5,368 bases of DNA, from assembly GCA_017424085.1 (NCBI GenBank), contig JAFPBP010000081.1, forward strand, positions 1 through 5,368. The letters are read 5' to 3'. The notes beneath the pieces were generated by a model that saw nothing but the letters and a program-made list of their open reading frames with translations, searched no databases and had not been told where the DNA came from. The stretch's first letter is position 1; every line of letters begins with the position of its first letter. Origin of the DNA: Clostridia bacterium (GTDB lineage Bacteria > Bacillota > Clostridia > Oscillospirales > UBA644). A program made the position numbers and the translations under genes. Shown here one piece after another: positions 1-5,368 of the stretch.

Positions 1-1326
1 CATCCACTCCGGCAGATCAATATCCGCATAATCCTTAATTACAGGGAGATCCGTATCTTCAGTTCCGACAGAAGAAGGAAGATCCGTTGTCGTATCGGTA
101 CCCGTATTTGTAGAGGGATCGGTTGACGGCGGGTTTACGGGCGGAACCCAGTTAGAAAGGCATTCCGCAGGAATATTTTCCAAAAAATCATTCTTAAATC
201 CATCATCGCCCACAGTCGAAGAATACAAACCGAAGAGCCCATTTCCGAATTCTCCGTCCAGCGTCATCTTATGCTTTGCCGCCAGAGCGGAATTGAACGC
301 AAAGCCAGCCTGCGAGATCTCGTACGCACTCTTTTCATCAAAGGACTTAAGAACAAGAGAACCCCAATCCAAAAAGATCTTATTCTCCTCATACAAATGC
401 AAATAGCACTTCTTGACTTCCCAAACTCCGTACCTTTGCTCAGATTCGGGGAACAACGCAGAATCGTTCGCCGCCTCAAGCGCTTTTTCAGAGAGAATCG
501 TGGCGTTTAAAATATGAGCGCCATGCCCATCCTCACCTTTAAGGTCATGCCCCAAAACCACCTCAGGCTTAAACCGACGGATGTTTTCAACCATAAACTC
601 AAGGATCTTCTCTTCCGAATAGACCTTTTTCGCCGCCTCAAGATCCTTGCAATCCTTGTCCTCAAATTCAGAAATCACGGGATAGTTATGAATCCCAACC
701 GCCCAAAGACCATCCAAAAGCTCGTGCTTACGTTCGGGGGCATGCTTTATCAGATAAACAAGCTGAACGGCAAGACCGCGCTCTTGCGCATAATAAGACA
801 AAGCACCGCCAAAATAAAGATGCTCATCTCCCGCATGCGTGGGGATCACCATCAGATCCGCCTTCTCACAGGGCGCATCCCAAATCTGAACAAATGCGGG
901 CAAAGCCCCTTCGCCGAATATGTAAAGCTCCGCAAGCTCAGCCTCGTCGGTCCATTTCAGCGTATAAGATTTTTTACCGTTCAATTCTTTATATTCATGC
1001 CAATAACCGTCAGCGCCGCCCTTGATTTCGCCACCTTCGGAATCCTCCAGAGTCCACGCCGCAGGATCGGAATTCCAGAGCAAATAGATCCCACAGATCG
1101 GCTCATCACTTTTGATAGAAAGCTCAAAATACTCATCGGTCTTACTGGACGTGGTCAGCTTTCCGTCGCGCAGCATGGAGCTACGCCCCGTGCCCTGACG
1201 TAAAAACAAGGTCGCAGACTGTGTCAGATCCTTCGCAACCACATCTTCGACCTCCTCGGAAAACGATCCGATCGAAAGGGCTGCAACGATCAAAATCACA
1301 AGAACAAAGCTTAAAATCTTCTTCAT
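1..1326 (-). CDS. Secreted PIG-L/LmbE-family deacetylase with discoidin-like N-terminus (partial, C-terminus outside window)
   Basis: Reading leftwards from the ATG at 1326-1324 gives 442 codons with no stop before the window edge, so the C-terminus is missing. The start is preceded by CGGAG about 9 bases upstream. Residues 1-23 (MKKILSFVLVILIVAALS...) form a signal peptide, so the protein is exported. Residues about 35-155 resemble a discoidin/F5-8C-like beta domain (a recalled resemblance, not a computed match). Residues 158-310 are the PIG-L core: LMVIPTHAGDEHLYFGG (159-174) is the first metal motif and GEDGHGAH (264-271) is the GHxxH motif. Family members are zinc-dependent N-deacetylases of GlcNAc-type substrates. 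By alignment to MshB, His164, Asp167 and His271 would be the metal ligands, but the catalytic-base Asp is Gly166. Residues 394-430 are a Pro/Ser/Thr-rich linker (TDPSTNTGTDTTTD), typical of wall-spanning or surface proteins. A cell-surface glycan substrate is inferred; activity is uncertain because of Gly166. Confidence 0.85.
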   Translation of the reverse strand, partial: MKKILSFVLVILIVAALSIGSFSEEVEDVVAKDLTQSATLFLRQGTGRSSMLRDGKLTTSSKTDEYFELSIKSDEPICGIYLLWNSDPAAWTLEDSEGGEIKGGADGYWHEYKELNGKKSYTLKWTDEAELAELYIFGEGALPAFVQIWDAPCEKADLMVIPTHAGDEHLYFGGALSYYAQERGLAVQLVYLIKHAPERKHELLDGLWAVGIHNYPVISEFEDKDCKDLEAAKKVYSEEKILEFMVENIRRFKPEVVLGHDLKGEDGHGAHILNATILSEKALEAANDSALFPESEQRYGVWEVKKCYLHLYEENKIFLDWGSLVLKSFDEKSAYEISQAGFAFNSALAAKHKMTLDGEFGNGLFGLYSSTVGDDGFKNDFLENIPAECLSNWVPPVNPPSTDPSTNTGTDTTTDLPSSVGTEDTDLPVIKDYADIDLPEWM

Positions 1327-1372
1327 AGGCAAACTCCGAAACAGTATCAACAGATTCGATATACTACATCAT

Positions 1373-1401
1373 AGTATAACATCTTTTTTCGATATTGTCA
1401 A
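1373..1401 (-). promoter_or_regulatory. Sigma-A-type promoter of the deacetylase gene
   Basis: On the minus strand TTGACA (1401-1396) is followed after exactly 17 bases by TATACT (1378-1373): a perfect -35 and a 5/6 -10. The expected transcript start near 1366 leaves a leader of roughly 40 bases before the ATG at 1326. The opposite-facing mscL promoter has its -35 about 70 bases away. Confidence 0.85.
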
Positions 1402-1471
1402 GACCGGCGGATAGGATTCTGAATTTTTTGAAACATTCCGAAGAAAGTTCGAAGGTTTTTTCAAATTTTTC

Positions 1472-1500
1472 TTGACAAGAGCCTAAAATTGTGATATATT
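1472..1500 (+). promoter_or_regulatory. Sigma-A-type promoter of mscL, extended -10
   Basis: TTGACA (1472-1477), a 17-base spacer and TATATT (1495-1500), with TG at 1492-1493 forming an extended -10 (TGaTATATT). T-tracts at 1456-1461 and 1466-1470 lie immediately upstream and could act as UP-like elements. The predicted start near 1507 lies only about 25 bases before the mscL ATG. Confidence 0.88.
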
Positions 1501-1515
1501 GTTATCAATAAAACA

Positions 1516-1522
1516 TAAGGAG
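1516..1522 (+). promoter_or_regulatory. Ribosome binding site that fixes the mscL start
   Basis: TAAGGAG lies 9 bases before the ATG at 1532. An in-frame TTG at 1499 would add 11 residues, but it overlaps the -10 box, upstream of the predicted transcript start, and has no Shine-Dalgarno. The ATG at 1532 is therefore chosen. Confidence 0.85.
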
Positions 1523-1531
1523 TGTTCCACC

Positions 1532-2077
1532 ATGGCAAAAAGTACATTCTTCAAAGATTTCAAAGCATTTATCACCAAGGGCAACGTAATTGACATGGCT
1601 GTCGGCGTCGTCATCGGCGGTTCGTTCAGCAAGATCGTTACGGGCCTGGTAAACTACATCATCAATCCCTTCGTCGGGCTGTTCATCAAGGGCTCCAGCC
1701 TGAGCTCCTGGAAGACCGTCATCAGCGAGGCAGTCATCGATGCCGAAACCGGAGCCGTCACCACTCCCGAGGTCGCATTCCTGTGGGGCACCTGGTTCCA
1801 GACGATTCTTGACTTTTTGATCACTGCTCTCTGCATCTTCATCGTTCTTCGCATCATCATGAAGGCAAAGAACGCTCTGGAAGCAAAGAAAAAGGAAGAA
1901 GAAGCCGCAAAAGCCGCTGAGGAACAGGCAAAGAAGGATGCCGAAGCTGCAGCAGCAAAAGCAAAGGCTGACGAAGAAGCCGCCGCTCTGAAGGCAAAGC
2001 AGGATCAACTGGAAGCTTGCGTTTACAATCAGGAAAAGCTCCTCTCCGAAATCCTCGATGCGCTGAAAAACAAATAA
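1532..2077 (+). CDS. mscL: Large-conductance mechanosensitive channel MscL, with long cytoplasmic helix
   Basis: The product has 181 residues, against about 130-150 usual for MscL. MscL is a homopentameric membrane pore that opens under membrane tension to release solutes during hypo-osmotic shock. The N-terminal amphipathic helix (MAKSTFFKDFKAFI) is followed by the diagnostic TM1 motif GNVIDMAVGVVIGGSFSKIV (18-37), a periplasm-type loop at about 50-84, and TM2 at about 87-110 (TILDFLITALCIFIVLRII). The charged cluster KAKNALEAKKKEEE follows at once. Residues 111-158 are almost only Ala, Lys, Glu, Asp and Gln and look like a continuous helix or coiled coil. The end, LLSEILDALKNK (170-181), matches the conserved C-terminal bundle helix (family form LLxEIRDLLK). 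The extra length is therefore an expansion between TM2 and the bundle. Cys101 and Cys163 are present. The gene is monocistronic, with its own promoter and terminator. The family call is very secure. Confidence 0.97.
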   Translation: MAKSTFFKDFKAFITKGNVIDMAVGVVIGGSFSKIVTGLVNYIINPFVGLFIKGSSLSSWKTVISEAVIDAETGAVTTPEVAFLWGTWFQTILDFLITALCIFIVLRIIMKAKNALEAKKKEEEAAKAAEEQAKKDAEAAAAKAKADEEAAALKAKQDQLEACVYNQEKLLSEILDALKNK

Positions 2078-2092
2078 CAATTTGTTCATACG

Positions 2093-2125
2093 GGCGGACA
2101 TTTAACGGTGTCTGTCCGTTTTTTT
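2093..2125 (+). terminator. Rho-independent terminator after mscL
   Basis: CGGACA (2095-2100) pairs with TGTCCG (2113-2118), extendable by two G-U pairs at the base, with a 12-base loop and a run of seven T at 2119-2125. It begins 15 bases after the mscL stop and separates mscL from the sigma-factor operon. Within the loop a second short pairing, GACA with TGTC at 2109-2112, offers an alternative fold. Confidence 0.8.
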
Positions 2126-2144
2126 CATAAGTTTCTCCCAAACA

Positions 2145-2173
2145 TGTAACCAATCCCCTTCCGAATCCGTGTA
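2145..2173 (+). promoter_or_regulatory. Candidate ECF-type promoter of the sigma/propeller/serpin operon
   Basis: TGTAACC (2145-2151) and CGTGTA (2168-2173) are spaced like the AAC-containing -35 and CGT-containing -10 elements of ECF promoters (for comparison, B. subtilis SigW uses TGAAAC and CGTA). No good sigma-A promoter is seen between the mscL terminator and the GTG at 2216. This fits an operon transcribed by its own sigma factor. The element is weakly constrained, so the call rests on position and spacing as well as sequence. Confidence 0.5.
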
Positions 2174-2202
2174 TTAAGGTGAAAGGCCTTTTAACACAAC
2201 CG

Positions 2203-2208
2203 AGGAGG
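2203..2208 (+). promoter_or_regulatory. Strong Shine-Dalgarno that selects the GTG start of the sigma gene
   Basis: AGGAGG lies 7 bases before GTG at 2216-2218. The first in-frame ATG comes only at codon 89, inside the domain linker, so GTG is the only start that preserves sigma region 2. Confidence 0.85.
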
Positions 2209-2215
2209 TGTTTTC

Positions 2216-2773
2216 GTGGAAGACAAAGCAATCGTGCAACTGTATCTGGATCGATCCGAGTGTGCCATCGACGAGACCCAGAAGAAATACGGAAAATATT
2301 GCTCACGCATTGCCTCAAACATCCTTGCTTCCAAAGAGGATGCCGAGGAGTGCGTCAACGATACCTACGTACGGACCTGGAACGCCATTCCGCCTCACGT
2401 TCCCCAAAGACTGCAGACCTTTTTGGGAAAGATCACGCGAAATCTGGCGCTGGATCGTTATGCCAAAAATCGGGCACAGATGCGTTCGGCGGCAACTGAG
2501 CTCGCCCTGAACGAGATCGCAGATTGCGTTCCCGATCCGAAAAATCCGGAGTCTCCCACCGAAGACATCCTCTTGAAGGATGCGTTAAACACATTCCTCG
2601 CAAAACTGCCCAAACACACACGGATTCTGTTTCTGCGCCGATATTGGTACCTTTGCTCGGTAAAAGAGATCGCGAACAGCATGAATCTCACCGAAAGCAA
2701 TGTGAAGGTTACCCTCTATCGGACGCGGCTTCAACTGAAAGAATTTCTGGAAAAGGAAGGGATTGAACTATGA
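2216..2773 (+). CDS. ECF-type RNA polymerase sigma factor (sigma-70 family)
   Basis: The product has 185 residues, normal for a two-domain ECF sigma factor, and redirects RNA polymerase to a specific promoter set. Region 2 spans about 15-85. The segment SKEDAEECVNDTYVRTW (39-55) corresponds to 2.1-2.2, the core-binding part, and TFLGKITRNLALDRYAK (68-84) to 2.3-2.4, which melts and reads the -10. Residues 86-120 are a polar, Pro-containing linker. Region 4 (121-180) has the helix-turn-helix KEIANSMNLTESNVKVTLYR (150-169) that reads the -35. There is no SnoaL-like or other C-terminal extension. The TGA stop overlaps the ATG of the next gene (ATGA), so the two are probably translationally coupled and the partner is the likely regulator. 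I do not recognise a named orthologue. Confidence 0.93.
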   Translation: MEDKAIVQLYLDRSECAIDETQKKYGKYCSRIASNILASKEDAEECVNDTYVRTWNAIPPHVPQRLQTFLGKITRNLALDRYAKNRAQMRSAATELALNEIADCVPDPKNPESPTEDILLKDALNTFLAKLPKHTRILFLRRYWYLCSVKEIANSMNLTESNVKVTLYRTRLQLKEFLEKEGIEL

Positions 2774-4716
2774 AACGGGAAAAACTGCTTCGCGCCCTGG
2801 ACGGCATTGACGAAAAATATATTCTGCAAGCAGATCCCACCCCACGCAAAAAGAATCATACGCCTCTGAAGATCCTCGTTGCCTGCCTGTGCGGCTTGTT
2901 CCTGCTAACTAACCTTTGGCTCTTCTTGCCCTATGGAACCACCCCGCCCTCGGTGGCGCAATACAAAAACAGCGAGTATTTCGATCTGATCGTAAAGTTA
3001 AACGACCTGCTCTACGATCCGCCTCGCTACAAAAACAATTTCGATTATCTGACCCACGCAGTTCTTGCCGCAGGTAAGGATTATGCACCCATGACACCCG
3101 ACGGTAGCCCGAACTACGACTTGGATCTGGATTTCTCGGGAAGCATCGAGGACTCCATGAATAGCGATAACGTACCCGAACAAGAGGAGGATGAAGGCAA
3201 ATACGAGGAGGTCACCGACAATCAGACCGAGGGCGTCATTGAAGCCGATCGCATCAAGAGAAGCGATAAATATATCTTCTATCTTTACGGAACCGATCTC
3301 TCGGTCTATTCCATCCAAGGCATGGATTCCAAGCTCGTCGGAACCTACGATGCGGGATACAACAACTATATGAAGTATACCGACGCTGCGGATTGGGAAT
3401 TCTATCTATCACAGGACTGCAAAACCGTCACAATCATCGCGCCCTACACCAGCAAAGAAAACAAACAATACGTTGAACTGCTGGCGCTTGACGTTTCCGA
3501 TCCCACGCAGATCAAGCAAAAAGCCCAGGTCACCATCACGGGAGATTACACATCCTCCCGCTTGACCGACGGAACCCTTCTTCTGATGACCGAGTTCGCC
3601 GTCTACAGGAATACCGTAGATTTCGGAGACGAGAGAACCTTTCTGCCTCAGATCAACTACGGAAGCGGCTTTGAATGCCTGAAACCGAATCAGATCATCT
3701 CCCCCGAAAATCTGACCAAAAGCCGCTATACGGTCATTTTGAAGCTGAACGAAAACGACCTTTCCGCACAAGGAACCGCCGCATTTCTGTCCTTCTCTCA
3801 AAACGTATACGTTTCGCAAAACAACATTTTCGCAACAAACTCCTACCGTGAATCGAGAACCGAAGACGGCTATGAGATCTCCGAAACCGTCACCGAAATC
3901 GCCTGCATCGGATACCGCGGCGACAATCTGACCATCGGAGACGTGACCGCAAAGGTTCGCGGCGAGGTAAAGGATCAATACAGCATGGACGAAAAGGACG
4001 GCGTGCTGAGAGTTGTCACAACCACCTCGACCCTCCGTTCTGCTCTGAAGGGCACTTCCGGCAAGGACAGCGCCCATTTTGATGAAGTCGTTCCCAGCTG
4101 GTTCTCCGAAACGAACGCAAGCCTCTTCTGCATCGACCTTAGCTCCATGCAGATCATCGGCGAGCTGACCAGCTTCGCCCCCAAGGGAGAATCGGTCCAA
4201 TCGGTGCGGTTTGACGGAAACATGGCGTACGTCTGCACCTCCATCAAATTCACCGATCCCGTATTCTTCATCGATCTGAGCGACCCGAAGAACATCAAGG
4301 TCAAGGACACGGGCGTGATCGAAGGATACTCCTCTTCTCTGATCAATCTGGGGGACGGATTCCTTTTGGGCATCGGCTTGAACGATTCCAACACCGTAAA
4401 GGTCGAGGTTTATGAAGAAACCGCAACGGGCGTCCGCTCGGTAGATCAATACCTGCTCCACAACGGACGTTATTCTACCGATTACAAGTCTTATTATATC
4501 AACCGCGACCTTGACATGATCGGATTCTGCTTCTACGATTACAACAAAGGCCCCGTGTATATCCTGCTTCAATTCAACGGCTATAAGCTGAACACCGTTC
4601 TTACCGCACCCGTCGGCGGGGAGATCGATTGGACCCGAGGCGTTCTCATTGACGATTATTTCTATCTTCTCAGCAAGGAATTCTCCGTCCACTCCCTGAC
4701 CGATTCCGCAAAATAA
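2770..4716 (+). CDS. Membrane-anchored beta-propeller protein (PF09826/COG4880-like), putative anti-sigma/sensor partner
   Basis: The product has 648 residues and appears full length. GGAAGGG at 2755-2761 lies 8 bases before the ATG. A short basic N-terminal tail (1-32, with KLLRALDGIDEKYI at 5-18) is followed by one transmembrane helix (33-53), so the bulk should lie outside. An acidic low-complexity stretch (about 114-147, e.g. EQEEDEGKYEE) leads into TDNQTEGVIEADRIKRSDKY (149-168). This matches the family's recalled signature NxQVEGVDEADIVKTDGKY. Later family hallmarks are SVRFDGNMAYVCTS (478-491), DPVFFIDLSDPKNIKV (496-511) and SLINLGDGFLLGIG (523-536). The end, GVLIDDYFYLLSKEFSVHSL, is the usual closing blade. 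The family is described as distantly WD40-like; its ligands are unknown to me. Overlap with the sigma stop and the membrane topology suggest a sigma regulator, but no zinc-type HxxxCxxC anti-sigma motif is present. A plain secreted binding protein is the alternative. Confidence 0.85.
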   Translation: MKREKLLRALDGIDEKYILQADPTPRKKNHTPLKILVACLCGLFLLTNLWLFLPYGTTPPSVAQYKNSEYFDLIVKLNDLLYDPPRYKNNFDYLTHAVLAAGKDYAPMTPDGSPNYDLDLDFSGSIEDSMNSDNVPEQEEDEGKYEEVTDNQTEGVIEADRIKRSDKYIFYLYGTDLSVYSIQGMDSKLVGTYDAGYNNYMKYTDAADWEFYLSQDCKTVTIIAPYTSKENKQYVELLALDVSDPTQIKQKAQVTITGDYTSSRLTDGTLLLMTEFAVYRNTVDFGDERTFLPQINYGSGFECLKPNQIISPENLTKSRYTVILKLNENDLSAQGTAAFLSFSQNVYVSQNNIFATNSYRESRTEDGYEISETVTEIACIGYRGDNLTIGDVTAKVRGEVKDQYSMDEKDGVLRVVTTTSTLRSALKGTSGKDSAHFDEVVPSWFSETNASLFCIDLSSMQIIGELTSFAPKGESVQSVRFDGNMAYVCTSIKFTDPVFFIDLSDPKNIKVKDTGVIEGYSSSLINLGDGFLLGIGLNDSNTVKVEVYEETATGVRSVDQYLLHNGRYSTDYKSYYINRDLDMIGFCFYDYNKGPVYILLQFNGYKLNTVLTAPVGGEIDWTRGVLIDDYFYLLSKEFSVHSLTDSAK

Positions 4717-4723
4717 CGCATCG

Positions 4724-4729
4724 AAAGGA
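4724..4729 (+). promoter_or_regulatory. Ribosome binding site of the serpin gene
   Basis: AAAGGA lies 8 bases before the ATG at 4738. The 21-base gap after the propeller stop contains no terminator or promoter, which supports co-transcription. Confidence 0.7.
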
Positions 4730-4737
4730 CGTGCGCC

Positions 4738-5368
4738 ATGAAACACATTAGACCGCAACGCATCGTAACGCTCCTCCTCACCGCAACCATGCTCCTTTCC
4801 CTTGTCGCCTGCACCGTCACCATTCACGCAAGCGACATGATGGAGGGAATCCAACCGAAAAAGGTAACGGGAACAAAGGACCTTACGGAATCGAGCGCCG
4901 AGCTGACCGAATTTGCGGTCCGACTGTTCCAATCCGAAAATAACCCGCAAAAGAACACACTGGTCTCCCCCTTGTCTGCCCTATTTGCCCTTGCCATGAC
5001 CGCAAACGGCGCTTCGGGCAACACTCTCAAGCAAATGGAGCAAGCCTTCGGGATGAACGTGGACGATCTGAACAAATATATGTACAGTTATCGAGCCGCC
5101 CTGGAACAAGCACCGAACGGAACCATCAGCATCGCAAACTCCATCTGGTTCAACGAAGCGGAGCGCTTCTCCCCCAAGAAGTCGTTCCTGCAGACCAACG
5201 CAAACTATTACGGCGCAAGCATCTATCAATCCCCTTTTGATGCTTCCACCGTCCGAGACATCAACAATTGGTGCAAGGAGAAAACCCGCGGAATGATCCC
5301 AAAGCTTCTGGAGGAAATTCCCGCAGATGCGGTCATGTACCTGATCAACGCCCTCGCCTTTGAGGCGG
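4738..5368 (+). CDS. Serpin-family protease inhibitor, surface lipoprotein (partial, C-terminal half outside window)
   Basis: The first 210 residues are present; the frame is open to the window edge. Residues 1-24 form a lipoprotein signal with lipobox LVAC (22-25), so Cys25 should be lipidated and the protein anchored outside the membrane. The serpin fold is evident. Helix A is ELTEFAVRLFQSE (55-67). The shutter/helix B motif NTLVSPLSALFALAMTANGA (73-92) matches the family N-x-x-x-SP-x-S pattern. SIANSIWFNE (131-140) matches the common xxANxxW strand. INNWCKEKTRGMIPKLL (175-191) followed by VMYLINALAFEA (199-210) corresponds to the helix F/strand 3A region (INxWVxxxTxGKI...LVNAIYFKG). Serpins trap serine (sometimes cysteine) proteases covalently by inserting the reactive-centre loop. 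That loop lies beyond the window, so target specificity and inhibitory competence cannot be read. The gene is the third in the sigma/propeller operon. Cys179 is an extra cysteine; any role is unknown. Confidence 0.92.
   Translation, partial: MKHIRPQRIVTLLLTATMLLSLVACTVTIHASDMMEGIQPKKVTGTKDLTESSAELTEFAVRLFQSENNPQKNTLVSPLSALFALAMTANGASGNTLKQMEQAFGMNVDDLNKYMYSYRAALEQAPNGTISIANSIWFNEAERFSPKKSFLQTNANYYGASIYQSPFDASTVRDINNWCKEKTRGMIPKLLEEIPADAVMYLINALAFEA

Larger units (their letters stand above)
1327..1531. other. Divergent intergenic regulatory region
   Basis: This 205-base spacer separates the outward-facing deacetylase and mscL genes and holds both promoters. Between the two -35 boxes lie about 70 bases with runs of T at 1424-1429, 1456-1461 and 1466-1470, plus the short palindrome TTCGAA at 1449-1454. 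I see no RNA gene or clear operator. Confidence 0.6.

Noticed and set aside
514..1203. Plus-strand open frame of 229 codons, and another at 271-510
   Set aside because: Both are antisense to the PIG-L deacetylase, whose signal peptide, metal motifs and promoter support the minus-strand reading. Their products show no domain pattern and they have no convincing Shine-Dalgarno.
1499..1531. TTG-initiated 11-residue extension of MscL
   Set aside because: The TTG overlaps the -10 box, upstream of the predicted transcript start. The ATG at 1532 has a proper Shine-Dalgarno and gives the normal MscL N-terminus.
1530..1536. CCATGG around the mscL start, resembling an NcoI cloning site or eukaryotic start context
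   Set aside because: A six-base match is easily chance; the surrounding promoter, terminator and neighbouring genes look natural.
1505..2101. Minus-strand open frame opposite mscL
   Set aside because: It is rich in Leu, Cys and Phe because it mirrors the Ala/Lys/Glu codons of mscL, and it has no promoter or ribosome site.
4717..4735. Possible CGCA/TGCG hairpin presenting the serpin Shine-Dalgarno in its loop
   Set aside because: Only four base pairs with an 11-base loop; too weak to call a regulatory structure or a terminator.
3409..4950. Long open frame on the minus strand (513 codons) across the propeller gene and serpin start
   Set aside because: It lies antisense to two genes with clear family signatures, crosses their boundary, and its translation shows no recognisable domain. 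It follows from the codon bias of the plus-strand genes.
1..5368. CRISPR arrays, tRNA or rRNA genes, insertion sequences, attachment sites
   Set aside because: No regularly spaced repeats, RNA-gene landmarks, transposase-like products or terminal inverted repeats were seen on either strand.

Overview
The window looks like a chromosomal segment from an anaerobic Gram-positive bacterium of the Firmicutes/Clostridia type, perhaps an intestinal or rumen lineage. The grounds are strong AGGAGG-type ribosome binding sites, textbook sigma-A promoters, a lipoprotein signal, a PF09826-type beta-propeller protein behind an ECF sigma gene, and a discoidin-like/PIG-L protein of a kind I associate with Clostridia. 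Base composition is intermediate (near half G+C by eye). I cannot name the species.

Left part (1-1326, minus strand): a secreted PIG-L/LmbE-type deacetylase with a signal peptide, a discoidin-like N-terminal region, the metal-dependent deacetylase core and a Ser/Thr/Pro-rich linker. It runs off the left edge. Its first metal-site motif reads HAGDE where the family has H-x-D-D-E, so the usual catalytic-base Asp is Gly. The 205 bases at 1327-1531 hold two divergent, near-consensus sigma-A promoters, one for this gene and one for mscL.

Middle (1532-2130, plus strand): mscL, the large-conductance mechanosensitive channel, with an unusually long Ala/Lys/Glu-rich cytoplasmic helix, followed by a Rho-independent terminator.

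Right part (2131-5368, plus strand): an apparent three-gene operon. It holds an ECF-type sigma factor (GTG start, near-perfect Shine-Dalgarno, a candidate self-recognised promoter upstream), a membrane-anchored beta-propeller protein whose ATG overlaps the sigma stop codon, and, 21 bases further, a serpin lipoprotein cut by the right edge before its reactive-centre loop. The most interesting hypothesis here is that the propeller protein is the sensor/anti-sigma partner of the sigma factor and that the serpin is an output (or co-expressed effector) that protects the cell surface against serine or cysteine proteases. Co-transcription is supported by the spacing; the regulatory wiring is inference.
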